Positions 12,243-23,486 of a stretch of 64,000 nt of DNA are shown in pieces. The translations under genes were made by a program, and so were the position numbers. The DNA is from Porites lobata (taxonomy: Eukaryota; Cnidaria; Anthozoa; Scleractinia; Poritidae): the NCBI GenBank assembly GCA_942486035.1, contig CALNXK010000296.1:95001-159000 (forward strand). Direction: 5' to 3'. The notes under the pieces were generated by a model. It saw nothing but the letters and a program-made list of their open reading frames with translations, was not told where the DNA came from and ran no database searches. The first letter of the stretch is position 1. Each line of letters starts with the position of its first letter.

Positions 12243-15200
12243 CTAACCCAAACATTCTCCAGTTTCACTAGCATGGCTTGTATTTTCGGCCGTGTTCTTG
12301 CGTCTAAGTCTGCAATACTTATGCCAGATAAAACCAGTAAGGAATACCAGAAACACTAAGCCCAGGCCAATGACGATTGTAATAAACATTGGTGATTTCA
12401 GATCACTTAATATGTTTTTGACCTCTAGTCCCTGCTGCTTTTGTTTTGCGGAATTCTGTAGAATTAAACAAAAGATTAGAATCGTTAGATTAGTGCCTGG
12501 AATAACGAGGAGGTAAAGGGGGGGGGGGGTTGGGGGACGTTGCGTCTATGTTGACACACCATTTTCTTTTTGACCAAATAGAAAATGGCTAGTCTGCGTA
12601 GATGGAGGATTCAGAATGGGTCAATACTTTTGGAGCGTCACTAGTAGCAAAGCATTTTAGTCCCTATTCTTCTCGCCGCTTTGAAGCCAAGCCAGAAAGA
12701 ACAAAAGCACCCGTCAAATTAAACAATCTAGTGCGACAAATCCTTCCAGGTGGACTTTCAAAAAAGTATTTCGTCCGATTTAATATGGCGCGGGTCTCCT
12801 TGCGACTTCGTCTTTTGCTCGGCCGTCTCACGGCCTAAGAAGCTCGCTCCGCTCGCTTAAACTCGAAAGGTCGACGTGTGGAAGTCTACCGTTTAGGCGA
12901 AATGGTCATTTCACTTTTCACTTAAAATGATATGGCCATTCCCAAAAGTCATGCATAAATCGCGGGAAAAAGAGGCTTCCACGGAACACGAAAAGAACGC
13001 TTTAGCTTGGCATCAATGAATTGATCAGTTAGTCCATGATCAAAGACCAACCCATTAGTATCACTTTATCAACCGATCATCCGTTAAAGATCATTCATTC
13101 ATCCAGCCAGTCAGTTCGTCAGTCAGTCAGTTATTAAATTAATTATTCAGTCAGTAAGTCAGTAAATCAGTCATTCAGTCAGCCGCACAGTCAGCCAGCT
13201 ATTCAGTCAGTCAGTTAGTCAGTCTCTTTTTCAATCTTTCAGTCAGTCAGTCAGTCAGTCAGTGTGGCAGTTAATCAGTCAGTCAATTAGTCGGCCAAAC
13301 AGTCAGTCAGTCAGTCAGTCACTCAGTCACTCAGTCAGTAAGACAGGCAATCAGCAAGTCTGTCACCCAATCAATCGATCGAGACACTTTTAGTCAATTA
13401 GTCAGCCAATCAATCAGTCAATCCTTTAATTTGCTTTGTTCCTGGGGAACGAAAGCCCTTACGTTTTCTCTAAATTCAACCCCTCTCAATACGGACATCC
13501 CGTTCTGATACGGACACTTTCTATGGCCCCCTGGCAGTGTCCGTTTATGGCATTAACGGGGTTTGACTGTAATTAAAATCATACCTTGATATCACCCACG
13601 AACTTGGAAATAACCGCGTATTTATCATCTTTTACTATGAACTGGACAACTTTCTTGATGCAGTTGTCCAGGTTGCTTTCTTCCCCAAAAGGATTGCTTT
13701 TGAATGCCACACCATAGCCATGCTTCTCCTCAAAGAAATGGACAACAGATAACAAAGGATTGTTCCTTTTCTTGATGTATTCCATGGCTGTAAACACTTC
13801 CTCCATCATTCCCTCTATCGACTCGTCATTAGTTAAGGCGTCGTAGACCTCATTAAGGTCTTAAAAAGCTGGGTACATATAAAATATAATCAGTATACCC
13901 GGACATAGATATGACACCCTGAGTCTCTGTAAACTGCAGACAGATCTGAGATACAGTACTACCCCGCGAGTTAACCTGAACAAATTTGCACAAAGTTAGG
14001 CTATTTGGGTTCTTTAAAAGGTTCTTCTTTTCTGAAGAATAAAAATTAAATTGTAGTTGGAAGAAGCTAGTGCTATTCACCCTACTCTTTGTCAAAAAAT
14101 TTCTTGCCAATAAAAATCATTAAAAATGAATAAAAATAAGAAAAATTAAAGCACTAATCAAATGATCCAATCCAACTAAGTTCCCCTTCAATACACATTA
14201 TTCCATAACAAAATGAGAACCTGTTCAAAACCTTAGGCTAAAAAGGTTCTTGTACAGAGGGGGGCTAACGAATCGACGAATTTTAGCCTAACAGATTTTT
14301 TAAATTAGGTTCTTACTTGCGGGCTAGTACCGTAGTTTTGGTGTCAAAAGACAATCACCTCTTACGTTCGCACCAAGGTTCGCCGCTTTCTGCAATGCGA
14401 TGCTATCTCTTGTAGCACCGACCTATAAAATAAGGAGAATTGTCAATGCTCTCTGTTAGGATGAGGTCATTAGCATCAAGTCGAGCACGACAAGAAATGA
14501 AATTCTCATTGCATTACAGTGGCGGATCCAGGGGAGGGGCCCGCCCCCCTTATTTTTAGACCGAAATGAGGCCCGAAGGGCCGAAAAAGGATTTTTCTGG
14601 AGACCGCCCCCCCCCTTATTTAAGGATCTGGATGACCTGGCCCCCCTTACCTCAAGGTCTGGATCCGTCAATGCATTATATATGTACCTTTATTCCTGCG
14701 ATCACACCAACACCCTCCACTGTAACGCTTGTCAAAGCACTGGACAATGTGGCCGTCAGAATTGAACAGATGGTGACACCAATCATTATCCAACCCACAG
14801 CGAAAAGCCGAGCAGCTACAGACTTCGGAGTCTTGTCGCCATATCTTCGAAAAATAATGCATTTAAAATTTTTAATGAAAAAATTTAAAATGGCTCTACT
14901 GCCATTCCGGCATTTTTATATATGCGACTGGAGTCATAAAAAATTGACTGGAGAAAAAAGATTTATTATCGTAAATTTTTTCTTTGGGGATACTCGCGGT
15001 CGGTCCTTGGCTTGGTTTATTGCTAGCGAGCCTCGGCGAGCCTTAGGCGAGGCTAGGTGAACGTTTTAGTATGTGCTTTTTTATTTAATAGATCTCTTTA
15101 TTTGTCTGTGGAAGTATTCATCACGATCTCGATCCAGGGCGTTTTAGTGATAGATCTCGAGGAAGACGAGAGAGTTATATGTGTGTGGCTGCTCAATTAA

Positions 15201-18070
15201 ACCACTAAGCTTTGCGTCTTACTGAGCGACTTTGGTGCCACATTCCCCCGTTGAGACGTAAAGTGTGATCGTTGTGTCAAAACTCTTCCGGTTGAGGTAA
15301 GAAATTCAGCTTATAGTTTGACCATGAGTCGCTGATTTGCCCATTGAGGCGAAAGAAAAGCTTGTAACCGTATGGATTCAAAATGTGTATCGCTCTTTTT
15401 TTAAACCTTTAAGACAAAAGAAAACTTCTCAAGCACCACATTAACCATTCGCCTCCGTTCGCGAATCAGTAAAAATTGTTAACATAGTAGAGCAGCCAAA
15501 CACATAAAAATATCTTGGTTTTCTCGGGATTCATCACTTAATCGTTCGTGTCCTTGTTGAAATTATTTCCATAGGCAAAAGAAGAAAGTAAGGGTGGATT
15601 TATAGTGCAACATACGCGTATAGCTGTCGAATTTGAATATAATAAAAAATTTCAACAGGCAAATGAAACAGCTACAAATGAATCCAACCTAAAAAATATA
15701 AGTAGCAACAGTTCTCAATACATCTGCCCCCGCCTTGAGATATGACGTTTATCTTGCATGCAATAAGTCTTCTAACGTTCAATACGTACTAATCTCTTTA
15801 TTTAGTATATGCTCTTACGCTATGACATTTCAAAGTTTGTGCTCGCACTGTGTCATAACTCTATCATCTGCTGGCACTCTGGAAATTTTATAAGGCTTAC
15901 CCACCCTAATTACGACGGGTCATTTTCATTTTCTTCACTTAATTTCCTTTTAAACTGTATTATCAGTATTGTCTTCCAGCTCTGATGAGAAATTGAAACT
16001 TCTAATTAATATACTTAAGATCAATCATTTTACATTTCAGTGGGAAGAAAAGCGCTTAAATCGTTCAGATGATTCAATCTTATCCCTTGGTTTAAATAAT
16101 ATTTCCCATTGTTTCAAACTCATCATATTACATTTGCCTATCCGAGGCGAACGGCGTATGGCGTATGGCGTCTCCCCAGGCCCTCTCCGTCAATACATTT
16201 CGGTGACGTATAGAAGACGAACGGCTGGGAGCAGGTCTGGGAGAAAACAACTCGCTCCGACCACGTGGCCGGAAACGCATCGGCCGCGCGTAATAATGAG
16301 GCCTAGAGACTAGTCAAATAATACATTACCAAAAGGCAAAGCAAAATGAATTTAAATCTAAGATAAAATTGAACCACAACAGATGAACGCCCAGCACCAG
16401 CCTTCAAAAGTTATAGAACGCTTTATAAGCCAGAGCCCCTTCTTCTCGGTAACTTAACATTCATTCCCTAGTCTTTCAGCCTGCGTGCCGACGTATCCTA
16501 TTTCCTTTGTTGATCCGCAAGTTTGGAATCAGGATTGGTTTGGTACAAAAACATGCATGGCCGCCGTTACATTGAACAGATGTGCTTACCCGACAGTTGA
16601 CATGGTAACAAAAGCCCACCAGAAGCCATCAAAAATCCCGCGATGAAAAGGCCTGCCGAACTCCTCGGTATTTGTCTTCATTTCCTGTTTGAATTTAACA
16701 GGACAAGTCTCAATCATTCGGCTAAGATTAAATTGCATATGGTGGCTTTTACTGGTAAGTTGTTATGTCTTTCAAGTGCCTTTTATAGCTTTAAACGTAT
16801 TTGCATATTTTTTCCTGATGAGGGAATTATTGCCGAAACGTAAGAATTTATTTCTAATTAACAGCGCTCAACTAACTACTTTCCTTAACCTAAATAAGTA
16901 GAGAACAGTTTTCTTTCTAAACGACGGCCTATGTTCACACATCACTGAACGACTTTTCGACCGGCTGAAAAATTTGACCAAACACTTCGTTCACACGGAA
17001 CCCATCAATTTTTTCGCTCTCGCAATTTTCGCAAATTGTCAAATCGGCAACTCGGTCTGGACTTTAATGATCATTAACATGACAAAGAACTGCGAAAAAT
17101 CGCAACTAACGCGGAAAATCGTCAGACTTGCGATTTTTCGTTATTTTCGCAACTTGCTTTAAAAAAATCGCCAAACTTGTAGCCTGCGAAAACATCCGAG
17201 AAACAGCTGTTTTCGCAGGCTACCAATAGTTATTACATTTTGGGGTTCCACATTTCTGAACGGCTAGGTGTTTATGGTTAGAGTACCTCAGGTTCCGTGT
17301 GAACGGAACACCTAAACGCATGAATTTTTAAACGGTCGAAAATTCGTCAGGCACCCGGTAAACGATTAAGGTATTTTACCAAGTAAACGCATTTTAAAGG
17401 CAAAACAAGAAAGTGGGAAAATCAATATTTCACTGAGACGGTCCAGTTTATGTTTAGTAATTACCATCATCCAGACAAATATCCCTGCTACAAACGACAA
17501 CAGAATTGTTAAGGCAATGATGGGAAGACAGCTGCTAATGACACTCCAAATTCCCCTATTACTCATCATCCATGATGACTGCCGTGTTAGATTAGATCTT
17601 TGGATAAGGACGACTCCAGGAGAATCCAAAATTTTGATGAAAGGCAGGGTCATTTTGTATAATTTGTCCTCATCGCTTTGCACGGGAAGAATAAGATGAA
17701 CGTGATCATTATTGAGGACAAGGTCGTGAAGCTGGGGTCTGTTTAGTGCTTGTGTTTTGAAATTGATTCTTGTTTTGTTTCCTGCTTTAAGTTTGGCGCA
17801 ACACTTGTTCAAAGCCAGATCAAAAACGTGCTGAAAAATCCCTCGTACTTCATTTGCACTTTCACTGAAATTTGTCGTGAATGGTGGTCTTAACAACCAT
17901 GATGCGTTAAGCTCCGTTGGACAGTTGGGTAACTCATCACGAGTATTATTCTGGCTTGGGGTCTGTGGGCCATTGTACTGTTCCAGCATACGATCTACAA
18001 ACCTGATCGAGTCTTGCGAAAAAATGGAGCAGGCCATAGTTGTCACAAACAACAAAACAAATGGAAGCAT
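12243..18070 (-). CDS. Ionotropic-glutamate-receptor-fold channel with K+ channel filter, complete, 469 aa
   Basis: Exons in coding order: 18070-17465, 16684-16590, 14844-14688, 14422-14359, 13859-13585, 12455-12243. Start: ATG at 18070 opens a signal peptide (MLPFVLLFVTTMACS). It sits four bases after a good acceptor (TTTTGCTCAG), so a 5' non-coding exon is likely upstream. Domains: S1 lobe about 45-165 (LLRPPF), TM1 about 178-202, pore helix FWWAFVTMSTVGYGD with the filter at 232-237, M3 about 243-273 ending SILTATLSSALT, S2 lobe about 280-398 (GIKVGATRDS, YGVAF), final helix about 423-445, basic tail. There is no amino-terminal domain, unlike vertebrate glutamate receptors. Exons of 95, 157 and 64 bp match the paralog at 700-9138 exactly (275 against 272 for the fourth). 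Several N-glycosylation sites (NNT, NAS, NFS, NKT, NLT) fit an extracellular S1. The ligand is unknown. Confidence 0.85.
13085..13425 (+). repeat. Degenerate (CAGT)n block
   Basis: About 340 bases dominated by CAGT/TCAG tetranucleotides with variants (CAGC, TAGT, ATCA, CACT), in the last intron of the minus-strand channel gene. The longest pure runs are four to six units (near 13240-13260 and 13300-13320), which suggests an old decaying microsatellite. Confidence 0.9.
14517..14673. mobile_element. Short MITE beside a splice donor (GGCGGATCCAG ends)
   Basis: A 157-base insert has imperfect inverted ends (CAGTGGCGGATCCAG on the left, complement of CATTGACGGATCCAG on the right). It is flanked by the direct repeat CATTA (14512-14516 and 14674-14678). 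It begins only about 15 bases inside the intron that follows the M3 exon (14844-14688) of the minus-strand gene. Confidence 0.65.
17181..17223. repeat. Short hairpin, TAGCCTGCGAAAACA arms
   Basis: A 15-base perfect inverted repeat (TAGCCTGCGAAAACA ... TGTTTTCGCAGGCTA) with a 13-base loop, in the first intron of the minus-strand channel gene. It sits inside a larger region (about 16925-17345) with related inverted pieces around GTTCACACGGAACC / GGTTCCGTGTGAAC, which may be the ends of one MITE. Confidence 0.75.
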
Positions 18071-21000
18071 CTTCCTGAGCAAAAGCAAAATTAACGGTAA
18101 ATATGTACAATAATCCCCCAAAAGAGAGGCCAATTTGCTTTTTAAACAGCTTGGTTAATTTATTTCAGAAGCTCTAGATATGTTCTTTTCTTACCGCTGA
18201 CATAATGAGAGCATACTTATTTGGGAATGGATGCAAATACATAATCACTTATCTCACACCGAGTGCAAATTGACTTGTTGTGTAAACTGTTATCACGCGA
18301 CTGGTTAAAATTAAGGAATTAACTCGAGGCAGGTGCTTCACTGAAGCTTTTATGGTCGCAAGAAGTAGACTGTTATACGTTTATAGCTATTCTTAGTGTC
18401 AATAAAGAAGGCATCTGGATGCAAGTTTGTTTAATTCATCTAACTCATCCGCCATGCAGTCTCGTTATATGGTCGAACCTTTACACAGGAAAATTTAAAA
18501 GCGGAGATCCCTTATTTTTATTAGTACTTCCTTTGCTGAAATGTGTTTTCATCAACAGGAAATTTTATCAAAAGAAGACGTATTGTAGACGTTAAAGAGA
18601 ACTCACCGAGATGTGGATTTTCTGGAGCATAAAAAGAGTCAATCTAAAAATGTAATCCTTAAGTTTCCTCAGCTTGTTCCATCTTCACTTGAGGCAATAG
18701 AAAACAAGGCAACGACTTTAAAGGGGCCGGTCCATATTTAGAAAGAGCGAGGGCATGTTCAAATTCCCTGTACACTCTCCTTTTGTGAGGCAGAAAAGCA
18801 AAACCAGAACTCTTCGCTTAGGCTTACTAATTCATGAAACCACTATAGGCTGTATTTGCTCGCAGCATAGCCGTCGTTGAGGCGTAAAAAAACAAAAGTA
18901 AAAGAGACGGCTGTACGATTATGTTGCAAAGGCATGCACCCTTAAGTGGTTTATTTGTAAGTAAAATTAATTCCTATTTGGCTTTTTACATTTACATCTT
19001 TTCGCTTTTACATTTTTATCTGACAACGTCATTGCAATTAGGTGTACGTGAGGGAATGATTTAACCATTCAAAAGAAAGAAAAGCAAGTACCTGTGCCAC
19101 TGAACTCGTTAACCCTAAGAAAAGACCGAAATCACTGATAGTCCGGCGGCTTAGCTAGAAATTTTAAGTGAATTGTGCATTTTTAGATACAAGCATGAAA
19201 TTTGACACACTGATAGTAGTCACCAATACAAGCATTTTCAGATATAGTGCCAAGCGGGTAGTAGGTCGGTTTCCATAGAAACCACAATTTATTAAAATTC
19301 ATAAAAAATTAATGAATTCAATTCATTAAATTATTTGTCCTGATTTCATGATTTCACTCAGTCAGCCAACCTGTTTACCACGTACATCTTGTTTATAACA
19401 CGCCATTTGACCTTAACTGTGCGTTGCTATGGCGACGGTAAGCAAAGGAAAACTAAAACTACGACGACTGAATAAATTAATGTGCCTTCAGTTTGTTTGA
19501 TATTATATGTAATACAACTAATATCTTTGCACATAACTTTGCTACCTAATTGATTTCATATTTTCGTTACTTACTAAACTTATGGTGATTCTCTAGTTTT
19601 GCCACTATGCATCCCTCACTGCGCATAACAAGATGGCCGCCGTGAAAAAGAGCCTCTGCAGAAACATGACTAAAATGACCTCAATCGAAGGGCAACGTCT
19701 GGCTCCGAAGTGTCAAATTGTTGGAAATGTGCCTTACGTAAGCGGTATGCGTGTTGCTGAGTTAAACTTCCTCCTATTTAAGCTTCATCTTTATCACATT
19801 GTGTCCTAATTGCTTTACCTCGATGTAAATTCCATAATATCGAATTTTTGAATGCTTTCTTCCACCTTCCACGTAAATGCCGCTTTGAAACTCGCCCCAA
19901 TCCTCCCTCAAAATTCGCAAGAAATGCAGGTGGTGCGCACTATCTGCAGCTCTACCTATGACTCTTATTTTTCTTCATTAACAATTCTTCCTTTTAATGG
20001 AAATTCTATGACCAGCGGAGAAGGAAGCTGTATCACACACTGTTGAGGCATGGAACACAAGAGGAAATGTCGAGTTAGATGGACCAAAGGCTTTTAACTG
20101 GAAAGAGTGTGGGTAGGATATTTCCTGTTCCATAGTACGCTCAAAATTCCTTCAGGTATAAATAAGCCTGTGTCAGGATCCAAGATAGTAGAAAAAAAAA
20201 ACGCTTAATTTCGAGTCATGGTTGACTAGTGAACATTCTCTACTGCATCAGCTACATGGGCTATCATTTTAATGTCTGCTTCTCCTCCGTGCAAACAGAC
20301 GCTTTCTTGACAGTGTACGTTTGATGCTGTGGATTAGTTACAGGGAATTTTTTTTTTATGGCATCATGCAATCCGGTTTCACCGTCCTGTTGAACGCATC
20401 GCGACGAGATTTTTGCCACATAGGAAACGACTTGATAATGTGGATGCTGAATTCTTTCTGCCCTGCAGTCAACTGCTAAATTTAATTTTCCCGTCTCATA
20501 AAAATGAAGTTAAGTCTTGTTTAAAAATAAGGTATCCAGCACATGCAAGAGTAGTGCCATTTCCAGTTAACAGGACACTGAGGATTTTCAGTTGTTTCCT
20601 TCTGGCAAATAACACATTGAAACCAGTCAGTTGCTTGAGGTAGCGACCTGTTTCCTTCGTCTTCAAATCAAACTATTTCTTACTTAATTTTTTTAAACCG
20701 ACGGTTTTCTCTGTTATGAGACTAGAATAGTTTTTATATAGCTAAACCGAGTCGCCTGCATATTTAGAATGAGATAGCACAAACTCTTACCATCCGAACC
20801 AACTCAACCAAGAGAAAAGAGAGAAAAGGCATGTGAACATAAATTCCAAAATATGGCCTGCATTTATATATGAAGAGAGGAAAATAACAATAACAATTCG
20901 CATCCAAAATTAAACATGTGTATATTTTTGTACCTGTACATGTATTTTGAAATAAAACGACTTCCCCGGTACCCACATCTTTCTCCTCTCCAACTCGGAA

Positions 21001-21696
21001 TTGATCCACCTCTTTCTTCTTTTCTTCTTTATTGGGCATTCCTCGCCAAAGAATGGAATCTTATGCATCGAAATATTCTTCTTAGAGTCCGCTACCTTTT
21101 GCAACGTGCTGCGACACATCTCTTACGCATTTTCAAAGGTACATTTTTCACGATCGAGAAAGATACAACCAAAAGGCACTTGGCTTGAGAGGAATAAGAG
21201 TTCACGGCGAGAGGAGACTAATGCGAATGGTGGAACAAAATGGCAGCAAATTTCGAAGACTTGAAAAAATCATTAAAAAAATCGCTTTTGGTCGGAATCA
21301 AAAATTTTTTTCGGGAAACGTCATTGTAGATTCGGATGAGAAAATAGGAAAAATTCGTCATGGCCACTTTAAATCTAGAAAAAGAGCAAGAAAAATAACT
21401 TCGCGGGGTTCTCGGGTGTGAAAATTTCATTCACTGCTAAGTAGCTGAAATTGAAAAATAACGCTTGGCACTATGTCAGGAAATCATCAGCCTGGGAATG
21501 TAAATAATCCTACAAAGTTTAGCGCTTGTATCAAAAATCGCATGATTTTCTAGCTAAGCCGCCGGACTATGAGCAAAAATCTGAATAAGATTCGGGACCA
21601 ACTGCTGAGTAGAAAAACAACTTAGGAGAGAGAGGCAGATGTGAATAAGATTTCAATAATTTCTTTAAAAAAACAAGTTGTACTCGGGAGGGGGGG

Positions 21697-21726
21697 TTAG
21701 GGTTAGGGTTAGGGTTAGGGTTAGGG
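21697..21726 (+). repeat. Interstitial telomere-type repeat (TTAGGG)5
   Basis: Five perfect TTAGGG units flanked on both sides by extra G runs (about seven on each side). The unit matches the metazoan and cnidarian telomere repeat. The array is short and internal, so it is an interstitial tract rather than a chromosome end. Confidence 0.95.
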
Positions 21727-21885
21727 GGGGCAGTCACCTTGTGAAAAATAGCCTGCGTGCAAGCTTTCCCATTTGGGCGAACGAGGCCAGACGCGCGTCC
21801 ACTTTTCACGATATCCCCCAAATGGAGAGCTTGCTCGCGGGCTATGTGACAAAGAGCAGACCCTTCTAATAAGGGTAACGTAAAC

Positions 21886-22120
21886 TAGAGTCTAATGCAC
21901 TCACTTATGCGTCCTTGTATAGCTATTAGCTGCTGAGACATCGTACCTTGCCAGCGATTTTCGAACGCGGACCATAAGAACAAATTTTTGTGTTTTATGT
22001 TTTTTTTTGTGTTTTAGAGACTAATCCACTCACTTTTGCCTACTTGTATAGCTATTAGCTGCTGAGACATCGTACCTCGCCAGCGATTCTCGAACGCGGA
22101 CCGTAAGGGCAAATTTTATG
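21886..22120 (+). repeat. Two-copy direct repeat of about 105 bp
   Basis: Copies start at about 21886 and 22015 (offset 129 bases). Both carry TAGAG(T/A)CTAAT..., TTGTATAGCTATTAGCTGCT, GAGACATCGTACCT and CGAACGCGGACC, and differ by scattered substitutions. No coding frame is shared, so this is a local tandem duplication. Confidence 0.85.
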
Positions 22121-22460
22121 TGAAGAAAGCGTTCTCTTGCATGCGCTCGAACTTTTCGCTACGCACTTGGCCCTTTTTGTCGCAGATTTCCAGTTAAATG
22201 GCAGATTGAAAATAACATGCTCATATAGTAGCATGAAGAAGGCCGAGGGGGTCCTAAAACTACATGTATCTCCCTGGGTTGGAAGAGAGTCAATCACAGG
22301 GTTTATCTTTTACAACGAGCATTATAGGACAGTTTACAGTCTATACTCCATACTAGAGTGCATTCCTTACGAGGTAGGAACTTATGTGATCTCCTGTAAC
22401 CGATCGACTTTAACCACCAAGGTTCGTGTTTTTCACTGATGGGCTACGATGTAGAGTAAT

Positions 22461-22787
22461 TAGAGATCTTAAGATTCAAGCACGAGGACGACTACGAGTA
22501 CGAGATTTGACTTAAAGTTTTTTCGCGTATTCTCAAATATAGACTCCCCGGAAAGCTTCATTTTACGATTTTTCACTAGAAAAGTTAGCACTGTTACCTT
22601 TAGTGAAGGAGGTTACACCCTCTCCCGATTGCAAAATGATAAAACTTATTACATTTGATAACTTGTTTTCCCCACCGACGGCTACCACATTTTCCCGCCA
22701 AAATGACGCTGGTTCACGCGCGAGCGCTACCTATTAGCACTGAGAAAATCTCGTACTCGTACTCGTCTTAGAATCTAAAGGTCTCTA
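22461..22787. mobile_element. MITE with TAGAGA...GTACGAGAT inverted ends
   Basis: The left arm (TAGAGATCTTAAGATTC ... TACGAGTACGAGATTT) is mirrored by the right arm (complement AAATCTCGTACTCGTA ... GAATCTAAAGGTCTCTA). The arms are about 45 bases and imperfect. The interior of about 230 bases has no ORF. The superfamily is not assigned. Confidence 0.72.
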
Positions 22788-22794
22788 CTGTGTT

Positions 22795-22875
22795 ACCCCT
22801 ATCCTGATGGGATTTGAACCAGAAACGACTGGATATCTACAACGACCGCGCGCCTCAAAAGCTAAATAGGTGAAG
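22795..22875 (-). mobile_element. Possible tRNA-derived SINE head
   Basis: On the minus strand, GGTTCAAATCCCATCAGGA is a good Pol III B-box and T-arm. It is preceded about 40 bases upstream by an A-box-like TAGCTTTTGAGG and by GCGCGCGGTCGTTGTAG, as in tRNA-derived SINE heads. It cannot be folded into a convincing tRNA, so it is treated as a SINE fragment. Confidence 0.35.
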
Positions 22876-23486
22876 TAGTTAGGCATAAGTAGTTCATTAA
22901 AATTTATTTCTCCAACCCTACCTACTTTAATATCTCTCCAACTACAAAATGCGCACTATTATGGTTATTCTCTTTCATGGCGCGGCATTTCGTCACGGAT
23001 AAATTGATTCTAGGCCTGGATGCCAATCAATTTGCTCAAAGCAAATTCACCCAAGTCAAATTGGCCCAAATTGAGGTCCACTCGCTCACATCGGAAAACC
23101 GCACGGTATATACAGCCACGTATTTATTTTTATGTTAGTTTGTGTTTAGAGCTACTTTTCACACCTATATTTACGTATGGGCGATTCTAAATCAATTTGG
23201 GCGAAGTTGACAATTGGGAAATTTTGCTTGGGCGAACTGACAAGCGTGCCGGTGTTTTAATGACAATATCAGGTCAACACATTTATAAGATGGTCCTTTC
23301 TGAAAACAACAACAGGATGTACTTTCCTGCCCTATAGTACCATCCTTTTCACAAGATCGCGCACGGGCACAACGATCTAAAACGACGGCAAGTGAACGGA
23401 TGGCGTTAAAGTCACTGCAAAACCAGTTCTGGGCGGGTTACACAGAGGCTAAAATTTAATTTGTCTACGTGAAGATCCTGCATACG

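Larger units (their letters stand above)
18071..23486. other. Intergenic, repeat-rich; no gene supported
   Basis: Between the start of the channel gene and the end of KCMF1, no open frame shows a domain or clean splice structure. The right half holds the telomere-type tract, a direct duplication and a MITE. The left part probably carries the 5' non-coding exon and promoter of the channel gene, which could not be placed. Confidence 0.6.

Noticed and set aside
18071..18133. Upstream ATG extending the minus-strand channel by 21 residues
   Set aside because: The extension would precede the signal peptide and overlaps a strong polypyrimidine-AG acceptor just before the ATG at 18070, so the inner start is preferred.
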